Assembly (NCBI GenBank): GCA_005656395.1
Contig: SRSI01000013.1
Span: 124,001-188,000, forward strand
Source of the DNA: Strongyloides papillosus
Lineage: Eukaryota; Nematoda; Chromadorea; Rhabditida; Strongyloididae
Length of the DNA: 64,000 nt
Direction: 5' to 3'
Part shown: positions 26,401 through 39,992 of the stretch, one piece after another
Layout: every line of letters starts with the position of its first letter
Numbering within the stretch: position 1 is the stretch's first letter
Made by a program: the position numbers and the translations under genes
Notes under the pieces: generated by a model
The model's input: only the letters and a program-made list of their open reading frames with translations
The model's database searches: none
Told to the model about the DNA's origin: nothing

Positions 26401-29065
26401 GAAACACCAATAAAAATTTTGTTCATTCCTTATAATGATGGTGGGTTAAATGAGAATGACTCTAATCTAACTGTAACAATATTTGATTCAACACAAAAAA
26501 CTGTCTTTACTTCACAAACTACCTATAATGGAGAATATTCATACTCTACAAATAATAATTGGTTTTGTAATAATGCTAATAAAATGTACTACATTCAAAT
26601 TAAATCACAAAAAGAATCAAGAATATATTCATATACATGTTTAGATACTAATGGTGGAGGATCAACTCCAGGATCGAAATGTCCACCATGGGTCAATCAA
26701 AATGATTGTACAACTCCCATTTGTAGTAATGGAGGAAAATTAATTGAAGGTGTTTGTTCATGTCCAGTTAATTATACAGGTCCTTATTGTGATCATTATA
26801 TTAGTACATGTACAAATGATGATGATATCTATTATAACGATTTTACAACATCCTTAATTTTTGTTGTTGATCTACAAAACACTAAATTGGATGATCTTAA
26901 ACAACAATTTAAGTATATTGAAGATAATTCTGATAATCTTGGTCAAAAAGAATACATACTTTTTACGTATAATTCAGGATCCGATGTTATACCATCAAAT
27001 ATGAATATTTATGTTACAAGTGAAAAGAAAAAGTTATTTTATGAATTATCACAATTAACTACAGTTTCAGGTGGTACACCAACACCAGGAGCACATGTTA
27101 CTTATTTAAAAGCTGTCCTGTCAAGACAATCATCATCAAAATCAGTCCTCTTATGGAATCCACATTACTGGCAATGTGGAGATAAAATTGATATGGAACT
27201 TGTTGACTTAATCCTTAAAAAAAGTGTTGATATAAGGATAATTTATTACAATCAAATATTACAAAACTGTGAAGATACGTCTTATTATTTAATGTTAGGT
27301 AATGGATTATTTACAAAATACACAAGTAATTCAGGAACAGGAGACGATTCTTTTGGTTCTTATGTTGTAAATGGTTTGCTAAGTCCAGATAATAGTACAG
27401 GTCTTATTGTTTATGATTCCTATTATAATTACGTTACTTCCATATGCAATGAAACAATAACAACAACTATTTTTAACAATGGCATAAATCAAATTTATGT
27501 TACATTAGATGGTCTTCAAATGGATCAAAATACAATGAATAGTGCTACATTATTATCATCAAATATTTATTTTATTGATATGACAGGTTCTACAAAGATG
27601 GATATTACTTTCACCTGTGAAAAAGCAACAACAACAAGAAGAGGATATATAGTAGAAGGACAATCACCTACAAAAATAGCTTATGGTTATACCTATGTAA
27701 ATACTGATTCGTTTAAAAACTATGCTCCTGTTACTTCAGTAGGCAATAATTATCTGTACTTTAATATTAAAGAATGTTTTGGTAGTGATAATGAATTTAT
27801 TTCTAATTATCCAATGGTGACTAATCAATATATCTATCCAATGAATGCTTCACCAAAAGCAATACCATCATTTGTTAATAGAAGAGATATTTGTAATAAT
27901 AAATGGTTAGGAGAATTACCTTGTTCCCTAGAAAACACACCTAATTCAATCTTGAAAATAAAAATTTCTGGAACCAATGATAATAAACAAGGATTTTCAA
28001 AAATAGTAACGACTGTTTGCAAAGATCAAGGTTTGTTTATAATTACAATGACATTTAGATTATATTTTTTTAGTTGACTGTAGAAATGGAGGAAGTTTTT
28101 CAAACGTCAATGGATTATGCACATGTGATCCATCATGGATTGGACAAGATTGTTCTATTCCTAAATGTTATCACGGTTACAACGTTAATAATCAGCAATG
28201 TCTTTGTGATAAAGATTGGTATGGTCCACATTGTAATAATAATTCTCCAACTCAACCAACAGGATCTTCAACAATTTCACCAACTACTACAACAGTTCCT
28301 ACAACAACAGGTATGTTTATATAAGTAACAAATAGAAAATATATTTTTTTAGTTAACCCACAAGATTGTTACAGTAAATTAAATATTACTCTTGTACTGA
28401 TATTTGATGAAACCAACATGTCAATTCCATTTATATCAAATGTAAGTTGTAATAATTATTCTGCTAATAATAATATAATTTTAAGTATATGAACTTTTAT
28501 TCATCATTCCAACAAAATATTAAAAGTGTTGGACCTACGAAGCAGGTAAATTTAGCTGCGGAATTTGCATCACAATATTCTTTGCTTAACAGTTTTGTGG
28601 ATATATCAAATATCGCATCTAATATAAATAACACAAAAAAATCTGATAGTATAAATGTAGATAGGTAAGATTTTTGTAAATAAAATAAGCTTATCAAATT
28701 ATTCCTGTATTTTTAGTACATTTAACTCAGATATCGGCGACCTATTATACATGTGTCAACAACCTGCGTTTATAAATTATTGTGATCCCCAAAAAAATAA
28801 ATATTTTATTATTTTTGGAGCAACGAATAAATTTAAAAATGATAATTGTGCAGCAAATAGTTTATCAGCATTAAATGGAATAAAGAGTATAATTTTTACC
28901 TATGGAGATGCTGCAGCAGATAATTCATGGTGGAATACTTGTTATAAGGTTGAAACAAATAATCTCTCTGGAGATAATATTAAAATATATGATGGATCAA
29001 ATTTGACTACAGATATATTTGAAACAGCAATGCTAGATATATGTAGATTCGAAAATATTACATAA
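23430..29065 (+). CDS. large secreted EGF / VWA-like multidomain protein
   Basis: Seven exons (23430-23751, 23790-24578, 24626-28030, 28074-28310, 28353-28441, 28486-28664, 28717-29065) join in frame into 1789 residues. A signal peptide (FMYFFFTLLIYTSLGKSDA) is followed by an EGF-like module ending CVCPPGSYGTHCEP (~75-107). Then come two repeated VWA/hemicentin-like modules (~110-330 and ~500-830), each with a hydrophobic strand such as DVHLFTNMG or DIYLITDQL and a later TTGG/KTGGE turn. An EGF module (CSNGGKLIEGVCSCPVNYTG) begins near 1056 and is followed by a third VWA-like segment (TSLIFVVDLQNTKLD). Two EGF modules lie at ~1506-1565, then a Thr/Pro linker and a final VWA-like module (NITLVLIFDETNMS). 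No transmembrane segment follows, so it is probably extracellular. The metal-binding DxSxS motif looks degenerate. I cannot name the gene; nematodes have many uncharacterised proteins of this make-up. Confidence 0.85.
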
Positions 29066-32000
29066 AATTCTAATATTTCTATATATAAAACAAAAAGAAA
29101 TACAATGCATTTATATATTAGTTTTATTAAGAGTAATAAATATTGCTCACATATTTCTTTTTGATTATAAATTTATAAAATTGCTATTTAAAATTTCTAC
29201 ATATATTTGGATTAATAAATAATTATTATAAAAGTGTTTTTTTTAACTAAAAATAATTTTACTTGATAATAATAAATTTCTACATCATATTAATATAACG
29301 AGTAATATTAAAAGTATTTTTTATTCAAAAAACTTTGGAATGTGAGATTTTGATTAAATAATATTTACAATGTAGAAAATAACATGGTAAATTAGATGTT
29401 ATGAAAATAACCAATAAAAATTCAATCATCTAATCACATTAATTTATTATCATATTATATGTAAGCATTACCAATTTATGATTAGTTATTATCAACAGTC
29501 TAAAAATTATCTACTAAAATATGAACTTAACTTCCGTAAATAATACTTTAAATCATTGAAATTTATTATAGCATTTGGCTCAAAATTCATTGAATACAAA
29601 AATGTACCGTTTGTTGCCGACTATATAATTACTTGAAATTTTATAACTGTTTAATTTAGCTTTTAAAATCTATAAATGTTAAAATTAATGTAATTTTATA
29701 TCAAAAAGTAAAAGTTATTTCACGTTAATTATTTCCCAAAGTGTATTAGGAATAGTGAGTAATATTTCAAAAGTAAAAAATTATACATAAAGTCAAAGGC
29801 AAAAATATTTGTTTTCTCAAAGTATTAGTCGACTTTTTTTATATTAATGAAAAAATAATACATTTTGTGCAAAGATAATGGTAAATTTAATTAATCATGT
29901 CGGTAAAAATAAAATGATGGTAATAAATAAAAAGAAAAATACATTAATATATGTTCGAATATAAATTGTTCTTCTAGGATTTCTTAGGGTAAAGCAAAGC
30001 ATTTAAATCTGTTATAGTTAAAATTTTTATTTAATTTTTCATACAAACTAATTAAACAATTTATCCTCATTTTAAAAAATACCATAGTTTTTTTCCTAGT
30101 GTTATAGTATTGACTTAAAATAAAAAATATTTATGGAGATTAAATGTAAATATCAAATTTGCAATTCAATTATTGAAATTAAAAATATCATACCCAATAA
30201 TGAATTTTTTTAAATCCACTATTACCTGCAATACAACTAAAATTAGTTATTGATTACATACTTTTTAAATGTTTTTTTTCTAAATAATATGAAAAATGAT
30301 TCTATTTATGGATGATAATTGCAAAACTGTTTTAGTAAAGAAATTCTATTTCGATTATAAGTACATTGAATGTAAATTTTTTGTCACAATAGTATTAAAT
30401 AATTAAAACATATAAATATTTATATTATTACTAAAGTAATTGATGGAAGTAAAAAACATATATTTTTTTTGAGTTTTATAAGGTATTGATTGATTATTTA
30501 ATATTTATGATATTTTAATATCAACAAAAAGAATACGTATGTTTTTCGTGACCATTTAATTTACAATATAATATCTTTAGCTATAAATAATATACTAATT
30601 AGAAAATTATAAGCCAATTTTTAATATATGTGAAAGGAATAAAAAAATTTATTTGCTTTATAAAATATCCTTTAATAAGGTAGATATTTTACTAAACTAA
30701 TCAACTAAAAAAATGCATTTTATCATCGTTATTATAAATTGACAAGATAAAAATATACTATTACAAGAAACATTATAATTATTAATCTATTTTGACCCAT
30801 ATTATTCTATAAAGGAAATTGGAAATAAGATTTTCAAAGAAATTGGATAGCATATTTAAAAGTTTAGAGTCAGATTATGAGACATTATGAACAATAGTTT
30901 TTATTTTTTAAATTATGTGATTTACATAAAATATAATTTATATATTTATCGTCACCAAATATTATAAATATTAATAAAACAACTGTTTGATAACGATGTG
31001 AGTATATGATAAAAGTACCACAACACACAAAAAGGTAATTTAAATTAAATCTAAAATTGTTATTCGTAAATTGTCATAAATTTAAATTTGTCAGAAGTAA
31101 CAAGTTGAAGGAAAATAAAAATTAACTGACTATCACTATTGCTTAAAACATTTGTATAAAAATAGATCATTTACGTATTTGTTTTAGTATCAAAATGTTT
31201 GCGATCTCATGCACTTGATATTAACTACTACAAGAAAGTTAGTAAAACTATTTATGATATCTTTTAAAATAATAAAATTTACTCTTAAAAGGTAATGTAT
31301 TTTGTTATATCAATAACTGAAATTTTAGTAAATCAAAAACAATTACAAATAAATATTGTATGCATTTACTACAATTTGAAGATCTATTTGAGTCAATATT
31401 CTACTAGAAATTATATAAATCATTATTTACACCGATTTTTTGGACATTTTAAAAGGAAATATTAAACTTAAATTTTATATATTTAAAATCTGCTAACAAA
31501 ATGATTAAAGATTTTATCAATTTCTGTTCATTTAGTTGTTTTATATCCAATAGAAAAAAATTTCTTTTGTTACGATAAATCAAGTGTTCTGACAGATAAT
31601 TTTTACCTACAGATAATAATTTAGAATAGATATCAAATGTAAAGCAATCATTCACAATAACTATTATAACTTAATAAACATACCAAAATACCTTATAGAC
31701 ATTAGGTTTAAATCACATTTAAAAAATTTTTTGTTTTGCAACTTAACGCTTTATTAATTCTGACAAGTAAAAATTAAGTATGTGACTTTTAATAGCAACA
31801 TACGATTCAAATGAATCTATTTATTTATTTAAGTGAATTTAATATTTTGATAATATGATTTTTTTATTATAACTACTTTCTATACATGTAAATTATAAAA
31901 ACATAATTTTTAACAGGATAAATTACTTATAAACTTCAACATTTTCTTCTACCAATTTAAACAAAAACAATTGTTACAAAAATAATTTTCAATTAATATA

Positions 32001-32423
32001 AGCATAATTCCAATTGTCTCCTGCAATATTGATATATCTTTGAAACTTAAAATTCCCATATATTGTTCTTCGATAGATGATGTTTTATATTTCCATTAAA
32101 TGGTACATTATTTTTTAGTGACTATTGAACGTGTAAAAATTTAATACTTTCTTTTTTATTTTTATATTTTAAATTCTATAAAAATTGATAGCTAATGATT
32201 TGTAAGTGTTTATGTAGCAATTACTTATAGTAAACAAAATTTTAAACATTGTTGTTAAAAAATTAAATAAGTGTTTATTATCATTTATTAATATAATATT
32301 TTATGTAATGAAGGATATTTTACATAAGTAAAATTCAATGTTATTTCTTATTTAAGTTATGACGTTTAAATAATTTTACCTGTATAATAAGTTGTTTTTT
32401 AATCTATTTTTCTATTAGTAGAT
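29066..32423. other. 3.4-kb intergenic interval
   Basis: AT-rich, no supported gene. An AATAAA near 29135 may end the upstream transcript. On the minus strand at about 32080-32008 a short stretch (FKFQRYINIAGDNWNYA) faintly resembles the C-terminal end of a mariner transposase. It is too short to call. Confidence 0.45.
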
Positions 32424-33500
32424 ATGTATAATAATGAAGAACGCTCAATGATAGTACGATTTTATTATTCCAATGGATCTTCTATTATTGCTACACAAAG
32501 AGCATTTCGAAAGCACTTTAATACTAGAAAGGCACCATCACGTCGTGCAATAAAAAATATGGTGCAACGTTTTGAAGAACACGGCTCAGTTAATGATTTA
32601 CCTCGAACAGGAAGACCACGAACTGTAACTTCAGATGAAAATGCGCAAAGAGTTAAAGACAGTATTGATAAAAATGATAAAATATCAATAAGAAAACGTG
32701 CAAAAGAACTTTGTATTCCAAGAGCATCTCTTCGTCGTATACTTGCACAAGAATTACATTTATTTCCATATAAAATACAACTAACACATAAATTCGAAGT
32801 TTCAGATAGGAAACAGAGACTAAAATGTGCAAATACACTACAAAACCTAATGATTCATGATAGTAACTTTACAAACAAGCTTATCATGAGTGATGAGGCA
32901 GATTTTTATTTAAATGGTCTCGTCAAAAAGCATAATTGTAGAATATGGGGTACTGAAAATCCTAGAATAATTTCTGAAAAACAATTTCAAACAGAGAAAG
33001 TCATTGTTTGGTGTGGTATAACTTCACGAAAAATTATTGGACCATATTTTTTTAAAAATGAGGAATCTACAAATATAAATGGAGAAGAATATAGAGAGAT
33101 GATAGATAATTATTTAGTACCTGAATTGGTAAATACAATTGGAATGTGGTTCCAACAAGATGAAGCTACAGCTCACATTACAATGAGAACGATAAACTTA
33201 TTAAAAACAATTTTTTCTAACAGAATTATATCAAGAAATAGTGAAATTAGTTGGCCGCTACGTTCACCTGATTTATCAGCAGTGGATTTTTTCTTGTGGG
33301 GTTATTTAAAAGAACGTGTTTATAAGGATAAACCAAAAACACTTGAAGAATTAAAGAATAATATTCAAAATGAAATTAACGAAATAAATGAAACAAAGCA
33401 AGATACATTAAAAAAAGTAATGAAAAATGTCATTGAAAGAGCACAGTTATGTGAACAATCTAAAGGTAGTCATTTGAAAGATATAATCATTCAAACATAG
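32424..33500 (+). CDS. intact mariner-superfamily transposase (DD41D type)
   Basis: An uninterrupted 358-residue transposase that would cut and rejoin DNA in the nucleus. The N-terminal half (~1-115) has two helix-turn-helix modules (IATQRAFRKHFNTRKAPSRR, then LPRTGRPRTVTS as the linker), typical of DUF4817-type elements best known from insects. The catalytic half keeps all three acidic residues: D157 in MSDEADFYLNG, D246 in WFQQDEATAH, and D288 in SPDLSAVDFFLWGYLKERVY. I count 41 residues between the second and third. The C-terminus GSHLKDIII is also as in the family. No stops or frameshifts are present. I could not find terminal inverted repeats on either side. It may be a recently active element with diverged ends, or a host-captured gene; an acceptor-like CTATTAG precedes the ATG. 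Confidence 0.88.
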   Translation: MYNNEERSMIVRFYYSNGSSIIATQRAFRKHFNTRKAPSRRAIKNMVQRFEEHGSVNDLPRTGRPRTVTSDENAQRVKDSIDKNDKISIRKRAKELCIPRASLRRILAQELHLFPYKIQLTHKFEVSDRKQRLKCANTLQNLMIHDSNFTNKLIMSDEADFYLNGLVKKHNCRIWGTENPRIISEKQFQTEKVIVWCGITSRKIIGPYFFKNEESTNINGEEYREMIDNYLVPELVNTIGMWFQQDEATAHITMRTINLLKTIFSNRIISRNSEISWPLRSPDLSAVDFFLWGYLKERVYKDKPKTLEELKNNIQNEINEINETKQDTLKKVMKNVIERAQLCEQSKGSHLKDIIIQT

Positions 33501-35365
33501 TATATAGTTTGTACTCTGTTAAAAAATAATTTATGTATTTATCTAGTCTTTTTTACGTATTGTTTAATTAAATTGCCTTAGCCATTACAATATTTACGAA
33601 ATGTTAGAAGTTTGTTATAAATGTTCATTGTGTTTTTTCTATATTATTTTTGCTAAGAATAATTTTAAAATTCTTGCGACTTAATTGTATACAATTTGAT
33701 TCATATATAAAAATAAAAGTGTATTTAAAAAAAATATATTAATATAGAAGGTCTACAGAATAGAAATTAATAGATTTATTTTAAAAATAAAAAAAACTAT
33801 TCAACGTAAATATAGCAATTATTTACATGAGTTTTCTAATATATTTTCGACTGTTGGAACCAATATAACTGTTCTAGAGTAGAACATTCTCCTATGTGTA
33901 CAATTGTTTTTACATAATATGTCTGAAAACAATCTTTTAATGTCAATTTTAAGTAATCTTATAAGCATTTTTATAAAAAGTACTTTTTTGATAAATTATT
34001 AAAATTTTAATTAACTGTAATAAAAAATGTTTTTAATTATGTAACTTTTTAGTAACATTCAAAACAGTTATCATCTAAATATTTGGCACTTAATAATTTA
34101 AACAACTAAAGTTATTTTATATAATAAACAAAAAGATGCAATTTTTAAGTTTTTATACTACACGTATAAATGATATCTAACGACAATCTTATAATTATTT
34201 GTTGAAAAGAAGTAAAACTATAAAATAAATGTAATATCATTAAAAAAGTGGTATAAAATGGTAATATTAGTTTAAACTCCTAAATTATATCCCATGATAC
34301 TTTGTAAATGATACTGTAAATGTCATTTTGTTATAATACGTTAGTTAAATATTCTTAAAAACATCAAATTAAACTTTCATAATAAATTCCAAATATTAAT
34401 TCGATAAATCAAATGTTTTTATTATTAATACTACCTTAGTTATTGATAAATTAATTAAAAAACATTTCATTTGATAAATATTTTTGCAAAGTTTATCATA
34501 TTGTGCTAACGCCACTAAAAATATATAAATATTTGTTACTTTTTTAAAAACAAAAAACTTTATAGAATAAATTTAAATATTTGGTTATATATACCTTTAT
34601 AGGATAAACAGGTACAGAAATTTATGTTTATTGAAAATTTTCAAAGCACAAGTTATACAAGATGCAAAATAAATCAGCACTGATTGAAAGAAAAGCATCC
34701 AACTATTTATCGTCGTCATTAAAAATAATTCTTTAATACAGTAAAGTATGGTTTAAATATTAGTCAAACAAAAAAGTAGCTGTAAAGAAGAAGCTTATAA
34801 AAGTTGCAATTTTAAAAATATAGTAATAAACAAAATGATTAATCAGTTATAAACAATTTTTTTACAATCTGTAAGTAATTTCATCATTTAATATTATTGT
34901 ATAGCTTTTTTAACAAGTTAATTATATTATAGAATTTTTATCCTAGTTTTTGTGGGATATTTGCTAACAAATATTTTTTGCAATTATGAGTTTATAATAA
35001 CTACGATTTTTTTCCACTAAAAAATAAAAGTACCTTTAAATACAAGTATTTATTACTTAATATTAATTAGTTTTAATGAGGTGAAAAAATTTATAACAGA
35101 TACTTTTTGAAGTTCCAATAAAATATAAAACTTTATTTTGAAATGGTATACTTAATTATAAGTAAACTTTAAGATATAAATAGAAGCAATTAGTACAATT
35201 CTATATTTCTTGGAAAACATAAAAAAATCAATAAAAAAATATATTTACACAATTTAACAAAACTCCAGGTGTTGGAACTTTGATTACCACATTTCGCAGC
35301 ATCAAAAAATATAAAAGAATTAGTTTTTCCAATAAAATTACACCTTCCTGAAATCTTTTACTGTA
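33501..35365. other. intergenic interval
   Basis: About 1.9 kb of AT-rich DNA. I looked here for the right terminal repeat of the transposase and saw none convincing. No gene or RNA is supported. Confidence 0.5.
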
Positions 35366-36284
35366 ATGATTATTATTAATGCAAATCGTAATTTGCTAAT
35401 TTTAATTTTCTAAAATACAGTAGCCTTATTTTTAAAAGATTTCAATTGGAATTGGTTACAACATTTTGATTTAGATATACCTCAACAATTTAATTTAAAT
35501 AAAGTGATATCAAACAGAAACCACCTCTATAATAACAGAACAAAATCATCATCTAGGATTTATACTAAAAGAGATAAAAAATCAAGAAAATCAGAAAAGA
35601 AACAAAAGACTGAAAAAGCACGTTTCTTCAAATAATAGAAAATCACGTAAAAAAACAAAGCAATCATCTTTAAAGAAAAAAATTTGAAAAATATTCCATA
35701 TCAAAGTCAACTTCCAAAAAAGAAATTTCCAAAAAGTCACCTATAAAGAAAAAACATAAAAAAGATTCAATTTATAAACATACTTAGAAAAACAACAACA
35801 AAAGCCATAGTCTATAGAAAACTTGCAAAAAAGAAAAGTAAAGATAAAGAAATTATTAGTAAAAAAGAAGTATAGAAAAAAGACGCTAAAAAAACTTCAA
35901 AAGACAAAAACACCTTCAAAAAAGAAAAAAAAGAACAAACGTTTGAAATCAACGTGTGATCAAAAAAAAGAAAAAGGTAAACTAAAAACTACGAAAAAAC
36001 CAAAAGAACATAAAAAGAAAGAAAAAAGCAAACAATGTACCTTAAAAACTACAAGTGCTCCAACAGTAGAGGAAAAGGAGGATAATAATATTGTCTCGAA
36101 TGTTTCAGAAGAAGGGGAAAAAGATGAGGGTAGTGGTTTTTCTATGACTACTCCAAAAATAGAGGAAGATGTGGACGATAATACTACTGCTATGAATATT
36201 CAAAAGACAAATGAAGAAGATGAGAAAGGTAGTAGTGTTTCTGCAAATGTTTCAGCAGATGATGAAAGTAAAGATTCTACTTAA
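35366..36284 (+). pseudogene. lysine-rich low-complexity protein gene, frameshifted
   Basis: A gene-like unit. ATG at 35366, a 33-base intron (35388-35420, GTAATT...ATACAG) and a frame reading NANLALFLKDFNWNWLQHF, then a basic stretch (KRDKKSRKSEKKQKTEKARF), end in a stop near 35635. The lysine-rich coding bias then continues in other frames: KKHVSSNNRKSRKKTKQSSL, KYSISKSTSKKEISKKSP, and finally 35823-36284. That last open frame moves from Lys-rich to an acidic Ser/Thr/Glu tail ending SADDESKDST and a stop. At least three frame changes are needed, all within A-runs. It is either a decayed gene or a functional one with sequencing errors in homopolymers. No domain is recognisable. Lysine-rich followed by acidic tail would suit a nuclear or secreted disordered protein, but function is unknown. 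Confidence 0.6.
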
Positions 36285-38750
36285 ATAACTTCAAAACAAT
36301 CATATGAGGAATTAGAAGAGGTCATGGAACTACTTTATTAAATTAAGTTATAGAAGTGTGATTATTATTAGATAATAGAGCATCTAGAAAATAGAATTTG
36401 ATATTAATACATTCAAAAAACAAAGTATGTCAAAGTTTAAAACAAAAATTAATTAATAGCTATTATTTTACTTTATGGATTAAAAAATGTAATAAATCTT
36501 CTGTTATCCTTTATTAAAATAATTTTAAGAAATCTATGTTATTTTTCTTGCTTAATTAAAATTTTTCCATCCAAAATTAATAAAAGAAATTTTCTTATCA
36601 TATAAATTATATATTGTTTAAATGACATTATTTTTAGTCATATTTAGCTGTTTTGTAATGAGGTATATGTGATTTTCCTTCAATATTTAAAAGTATGTTT
36701 TTACATCTAGTATTATTTTACAATACTATACAAACTAAACAACCCAAATTCTTTTATATATTATATATAAAAATCATTCTTGTGATTCATTCTGAAAACA
36801 ATGTTCTAAAAGCTTAATGAGGTTTATTTTTCTATCAATTACAAGAAAATAATATGTTTAGAAATTTTTATATAATTTTTTTTCTAATAGTAAAATATTT
36901 TTTATTGGTGATATGCCTGTATATTAAAAATTACAATTACAATAATAATTCTTTTAAAATTACCTTATTAGTTTAAATAACTTATTTTAAAACACCCTTA
37001 TAGCTTATACAAACAAACTAATTACAACCTCTAAAAAATATTACAATTAAGATAAAGCATAAAACATTAAATAATTACGAAATAGTAAAATGAATTTTAC
37101 TCAGGTTGACAACTGTTTATATAGTAAAATCTTTTGGGATTTAGTACTCCCGCCATAAAAATCTTTTTGAGAGATTAATAAAAAGATCAAACACCACAAT
37201 TATAACTAATACATCTTTACTTAATACATTCAAAAATTGATGACGTATAATACTTGATAATTTTGCTAAAAATTGACATCTTGAAATTAGAATCAAATAT
37301 GTTTCAGAAAACAATTAGAAAATTACATGTGTAATATATCATAAAAATACAGCATATTCTAAAACATTTTGTAATTTTAGTTTTTGTTGGTTTTTTAACT
37401 TTAAAAGTGTAGAAATATTATGATTTAAAATAAAATAATTTTTTAATGGCTGATAACTTGAACATTTTTCCAGAAAATTGAAGAAAACACTGTTCCTAAT
37501 CTAATTTGCTATGGACAAAATTATGATTAATATTAACTTATTTTAGAAAAAATAATGTAATCGGTTACTAATATCCATTGTATTATTTATGTTTTAAACA
37601 AAAAACTGACTTGTTATTTGATCTTATTCATCAATCTAAAACCTTATTAATTTAATAATTAAATATTGTAGTAGTTGTCATTTAAAATAGTGGTACACAA
37701 TCAAAATAAAAAAAACATATGCCAACTTACAATTAATCTGATAAAAGGTAAAGTATATATTGGTTACAAATTGCAATTATATAATAAATATCCATTAATT
37801 GATGTAATTTAGTTAAAAAATGTATGAGATTGGCATGTTTATTATAATATTTTTACGTACTTCTTTTGAATATTTTTGATTATTATATAAATAACAATTG
37901 TAATAAAATAACAAGTTAAAATGTGCTAACTTAGATATAAATAAATTCTATTATCCAAAACAAAATTATCTTATTAATAATCCTTACAAATTAGACATTA
38001 TACTACTATATCATTGTAAAATTTAGACGTTCTATAATCAGTGAATGTACTGAAAGTACTTTCAAATGATAATTGATTATCGAATATTTACCTTTAGAAA
38101 ATTTGTTTAAACATTCATAATGTGATATTCAGTTTAAATATATTAAGTCTCGTTGAGGATATAAGTTGTAGGTCTTTATTGAACTCAAAAAAACACTTTT
38201 AGTTACTGAATCGAAATTCTTGTAATAAGCTAAAGATAATTTTAAGGTATAAGTTGTATGAATATATGTTATCTATAATTTTTATTACATTCATTTTTCT
38301 TAGTAAACATAAACCAATTAGTGATTTAGAATTTGCAAAATTTTCCTAGAAAAAAAATTTATGATTGTTGTTACTTTAAAATCTTTTATAATAATTATAA
38401 TTTTTTTTGCAATCTATCATCATCTAATTTCATATTTCTAAAATTTTCCAATGTTATAACCATGTGATTATGAAAATTAAACATTTTTTATAGTTACAAT
38501 TATTAAAAATTTCACACTCGATATAAATATCAATAAAGATTAAATATCATAATTCAATTTTACAATATCTTTTTTATAGGGTCTATTTGTTGCAATTTAA
38601 AAATATTCACACAAATATTTTTATCATTATTTTTCCTTTGTAATAAAAGTAATAAATATCATGATAATTATTTATTATACAATTAATCATTTCCTTTAAC
38701 TTATGTATTTTTAAGTTCCTTTTACTTATTCCTGCAAAATTACTAAAAAG
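36285..38750. other. 2.5-kb intergenic interval
   Basis: AT-rich DNA between the lysine-rich relic and the chemoreceptor pair. I see no gene, RNA or clear repeat. The last few hundred bases presumably contain the promoter of the first receptor. Confidence 0.5.
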
Positions 38751-39787
38751 ATGTCAACTTTAAATATCTATTATAATATCCCTGCTTTTATTCATTTTGT
38801 ATTTGGATACATCCTAAGCTATTGTGGCGTTATCTTGAACACTATTGTTATGGGCTTTACTTTCAAAAAAAGTACAATAAATGAAAATAAGCAACAACGA
38901 TTTATAATAAGAGTTAATAGCTCTACAAACTTTTATTATGCACTGATTTGTGCAATTGTCCATCCACAGATAGAAATTTCTAATGATACTCTATTAATAA
39001 GGTGCTATGGTTTAGGAAGATATATTCGTAACGGTAGTGTTAGAATTTTTTTAATTGGTCTTTTTATTTATTCCTATGTAATGACTTTTGCCATTGTCTC
39101 AGTTGGTTTAGTCTTTCGGTACTATATACTTTGTAAAAGAATTCTATTACCAAGATCAAAACTTATTAGATCTTATCTTATTTGTTTTGGTTACTCAATA
39201 TTTTCTGGTGTCTTGTATTCATTAAATTTCTCACCATACGTTCCAATGAGTTTTAGGATGGAAGCTGATTTAAATGAAACTATTTGGAAGTATGAAGAGC
39301 CATCCTTCTGGGATCATGTGTTAATTTACCGTCAAGTAAGTATTAGTTAATAATCTTATTATATAAACATTTTTTTATTTAGAACAATATTATTTTATTA
39401 CTTTCATTTATTTTGTATACTACATTAACTATTAGTTCCTATGCACTTATAATATATCTTGTTTACAAAATGAAAAAATTAATGAAAAACAATAAAAATA
39501 GTTTTAGTGCTAAAACACTCATCCTTCAAAAGCAATTAAATAAAATTTTAAATGTTCAATCTCTAACTCCGATATTTGTCATACTTCTACCAGTTTTATT
39601 TGGTCTCATATTGATAATATCCAAAATTCGTGTAAATGGTTTTGGTCTTTTTGTTATTCTTGGGTTAGAATCTGTACCATTTGTCAATGGTTTATCTATA
39701 ATAATTTTAACCAAGGATTACAGAATCAAGATAAAAGGTAAAAAGAATACTCCAGCAAAAACAACAACAAAAGTATTTTTGACGTAA
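38751..39787 (+). CDS. seven-transmembrane chemoreceptor (Str superfamily), copy 1
   Basis: Two exons, 38751-39335 and 39383-39787, with a 47-base phase-0 intron (GTAAGT...TTTAG), give 329 residues. Seven hydrophobic segments are visible. Family-like marks are HPQIEIS...CYGLGRYI before TM3, LVFRYYILCKR after TM3 (in place of the DRY motif), LQKQLNKILNVQSLTPIF leading into TM6, and LESVPFVNGLSIIILTKDYR in TM7. These fit nematode serpentine chemoreceptors of the Str superfamily, perhaps the Srd or Str family; the exact subfamily is uncertain. Such receptors sit in sensory cilia and couple to G proteins. The start is the first ATG that includes TM1. A second copy follows 205 bases downstream with the same intron phase. 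Confidence 0.82.
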
Positions 39788-39992
39788 TGCTAAATTAATC
39801 TTTTAAATTTTTTTTATCAATTATTTAATAACTTTTTTATTTGTTTCATAAAAGTTTTTATAAACAAATATTTATTTATAATTATCTCATGACATTTCCT
39901 ACTTAGCTATGAATATATAAGGATATGAGTTTACTATTTTATTACTCATTTAAGAATATTTCTTTTTCAAATATTACTATATTCTTGGAAAA

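Noticed and set aside
32008..32080. Minus-strand stretch resembling a mariner transposase C-terminus
   Set aside because: Only about 20 residues of weak similarity; no terminal repeats or further domains.
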